The position numbers were made by a program, and so were the translations under genes. Of a DNA stretch of 64,000 bases, positions 61,775 to 64,000 are shown piece after piece. How positions within the stretch are numbered: position 1 is the stretch's first letter; the number at the start of each line of letters is the position of its first letter. This stretch comes from Euryodendron excelsum. Lineage: Eukaryota > Streptophyta > Magnoliopsida > Ericales > Pentaphylacaceae. The stretch is taken from positions 19,642,501 to 19,706,500 of the forward strand of contig CM065390.1 of the NCBI GenBank assembly GCA_033060915.1, in the 5' to 3' direction. Under the pieces are notes generated by a model that did no database searches, was not told the origin of the DNA, and was given only the letters and a program-made list of their open reading frames with translations.

Positions 61775-63001
61775 GAGGTGGAGGGCCCATCGTGGGTGAT
61801 TTATGGGCTTTGAAAGGTCTTATTGAAGAAGGTATTACTTTACTTAATTCATCTTACCTTTTAATTTTAAATTTGGATCTAATCTGTTTCTGTCTCTAGT
61901 TACTCTTTGTGGGATATATTCTTAGTTTCATCCCATAGCTTTGCTTCATGCTATATTTTGAAAAGTTCTCTTCCTTCTCAAAATTCTCTGTTATTATGCG
62001 CTTACTGTATGTCATATCTTGATAAATTATGAAGTGATTTCTCTTTTCAAGGGTATATGACGATAATACATTTTTATTTAAGACTCACACACACTCATGC
62101 CAACAATCACATGCTAGAAAGAATGTGACGTGCACTAGCATGGCTCGTATGGTCTTCTTCCTTATTTAAATCTAATTAGAAGCAATAGTAATGATTTCAA
62201 GTCAAGTACTAAAGATTAGGGTAGGCCTTATCTTTTAAATTAAGTTGGCCTCAATGTTCTTTGCATAGCAGTTGATCTTGAAGGTAAAAGTTCATTGTCA
62301 TGAACTAGGTTATAACATAATGTAGCTGCCTTAATGAAAAAATGATCGTAACGGATTGAATTGGCAGCATTTTATAATTATTGAACTGATCCTGGACAAC
62401 TGTTGTATCAAATTCCATTTATTTAGTGGCCCCGTTCTTCATGACAGATTTGAGCTTTGTTGAATTAAATATTTTCTGTTAAGGGCATAACAATAGAAGT
62501 AGAACACACTGATTTTTGGCCGTGTGTTCCTAGCAAGCAGTGGCCCCCCGTGGGCGACAGATGCATGAAGAGAATAGTCTTTCGTTAGATGTACGAGTTA
62601 TATGGACTTCTTTGTTTCTATTCTATAAAATTAGTGCTTTTTAACAAATTCTTTCATGCATCTTTTATCTTTTCAACATGGAAGTTTAAAATTCTTTAGG
62701 GTTGTCGTGGTTTGTGTGTCTGTATGTATGTATGTATGTGTGATTTGTGGCTATTTTTCTTTTCATATTTGTTAATCTTCTATTCTCAGCTAGCGAGCTT
62801 TCAGTTTTGTTATTTTCAAGAAGATTATGTTTTGCACCTTTATATTCTTTTCGTGGTCTCCTTGATCTGCCTTTATTGAATTATGTTTTGTGTTTGTTGG
62901 GGAAGGAAGAAAATGAAACTCCCGGATGGACCCAATTGAAGCTTCCTGGTCAAGCTCCTTCACCTTGCTGTGGTCATACCGTCACATCTGGAGGGCACTA
63001 T
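61775..63001 (+). CDS. Kelch-repeat protein, two internal exons
   Basis: Exon 1 (61,775-61,831) reads [17 protein letters not shown] after acceptor ATGTAG and before donor GTATTA. Exon 2 (62,910-63,001) reads [18 protein letters not shown] and then [12 protein letters not shown], after acceptor GGAAG and before donor GTAACT. The intron joins in matching phase without a stop. W-x-L-x(n)-P-x-x-R-x-GHT is the core of a kelch/galactose-oxidase beta-propeller blade, and this wording recalls a conserved plant kelch protein. The Arg expected before CGHT is Cys here (a possible CGT to TGT change). Neither the start, earlier blades nor the next blade (LLLFGG type) is visible, so the gene either has long introns and leaves the window on the right, or is a fragment. 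Kelch propellers bind proteins; the partner is unknown. Confidence 0.5.
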
Positions 63002-64000
63002 GTAACTACCTTTGTGTAACCCTGTCTTTTGATTATGACGCCTCATTTTACTTGCTAATTCTGAAAAGTTTAAAATAACTTGATGTTATTATCATTCGAA
63101 GATGGAGTTGACACTCGAGTTTTGATCCATCACCATGGAAACCTTAGGTTGCACTATACATCAATTATTATTGCTGCACTATACATCAATTATTATTGCA
63201 AATTATTGATTTATACAAACTATAAAAGTAGTGTAAATATTTTCTTTATACAAATGTTCTTGTTTTTTTTTTCTTTAGAAAAAAGAACAATGGATTTATA
63301 CAAATTAGACCCATCTTTGGGTCTAATTAATATTTGGAATTCTCAAACCTTGCAACATCCCACTTGTTTGTGGATACTTTGTGTAGGCTAGCTTTTGGAA
63401 ATGAGGAAGTTGCCTACAATTGGTACTTGCAGGCAATATTTGAGACAGCAGCAGGAGTCTTTTTTTGTTATTTGTATCTTTTATTATCTTTTAATGGGCC
63501 ATGTGATTTGGTATTTTATAATAGACACACACTTGCATGTTCACTTGTCCTTTAGTTAGCTTCATTATATTCACTTCATACTTCATAGAATGAGACTTTT
63601 TCAACTTACATTGTTTTGTTAGAGAAGTATCAAATAATGAATAAACTACAGGTCTCAGTTGAGCACCTAGAGAAGGTTAAATAAACTGAACTGATTACAG
63701 GTTTACAAATGATCTTATTGAGGAAATAAGAGTCTCAAATCTGCATCAAGCAGTATACAAAGGGTGAAAAAAAATCTCAAGTAATGGACTCGCGCTCATA
63801 TTTAATAGTAACATACATAGCCGAGTTTGATTCACTTGTAATTTTTGGGCTGGGTTACTACAAGAGTCTTTGTTCATGATAGGTGATAGATCCACAGTAA
63901 TTACTTTGAACTCCGGTTGGATAATGGGATTTATACTACATCCAATATGTTGGCAGAATGTTCTGGTGATTACAGCTATTTTGGTTGGTAGCAGTTGAAC
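63002..64000. other. Downstream or intron sequence
   Basis: Contains a 27-bp tandem pair ('gcactatacatcaattattatt') at about 63,149-63,199. Short ORFs at 63,080-63,555 include LFVDTLCRLAFGNEEVAYNW, which I cannot assign. No LLLFGG-type kelch continuation is present before the window ends. Confidence 0.35.

Noticed and set aside
63080..63555. Two overlapping ORFs near the right end
   Set aside because: AT-rich, overlapping in different frames, and partly spanning a 27-bp tandem repeat; no family recognised.

Overview
This is a gene-poor, repeat-packed stretch of a flowering-plant nuclear genome. The plant assignment rests on GT-AG introns, very AT-rich intergenic DNA, nested LTR retrotransposons, Helitrons, a plant hAT transposase relic, an endogenous plant pararetrovirus and a plant family-1 glycosyltransferase. 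The UGT94-like type of that glycosyltransferase suggests a eudicot, perhaps an asterid; the species cannot be named. No rRNA, tRNA or CRISPR features were seen.

Layout. (1) 1-12,470: one very long Ogre/Tat-like LTR in minus orientation (B1), whose left end lies outside the window. It is split by two younger solo LTRs: A1 (1,969-6,809; target-site duplication GCAAC/GTAAC) and D1 (7,353-10,563; CCTAT/CCTGT). D1 landed at the TATA box of B1. (2) 12,795-23,976: a third solo LTR (D3), itself split by an 8.3-kb insertion of an endogenous caulimovirid. That virus copy is florendovirus/petuvirus-like, minus strand, about 7.6 kb and nearly unit length. It starts at the tRNA-Met primer-binding site and is joined there to an inverted 0.66-kb piece of its own reverse-transcriptase region. 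The whole insertion is flanked by a 17-bp direct repeat. (3) 24.0-28.8 kb: a broken hAT transposase gene (BED, DUF659, hAT dimerisation) behind a duplicated AT-rich leader intron. (4) 30.2-31.8 kb: the best protein-coding gene, a UGT94-like UDP-glycosyltransferase. A TAG stop at codon 5 of the expected start leaves only an internal Met as start. (5) 32.3-51.2 kb: a second Ogre/Tat nest. It holds an element with a tRNA-Arg-type primer-binding site and gag remains but no pol, another solo LTR (A2, perfect GTCGT duplication) inside gag, and a scrambled LTR-internal-LTR array. (6) 51.2-55.7 kb: a third chromovirus-like LTR (D2) and a 1.28-kb solo LTR (E, perfect TACCA duplication). (7) 57.3-60.5 kb: consecutive Helitron ends, one element apparently carrying exon-like pieces. 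(8) 61.8-63.0 kb: two short, correctly phased exons of a kelch-repeat gene that may run off the right edge.

There is no operon-like cooperation; the window is a record of nested insertion and LTR-LTR recombination around one or two host genes. The most noteworthy items are the architecture of the viral insertion (unit length, PBS terminus, inverted RT patch, long direct repeat), the promoter-proximal palindromes and extreme strand asymmetry of the Ogre-like LTRs, the Helitron chain, and the start-site lesion in the glycosyltransferase. All family names come from motif recognition by eye; no database search was possible.
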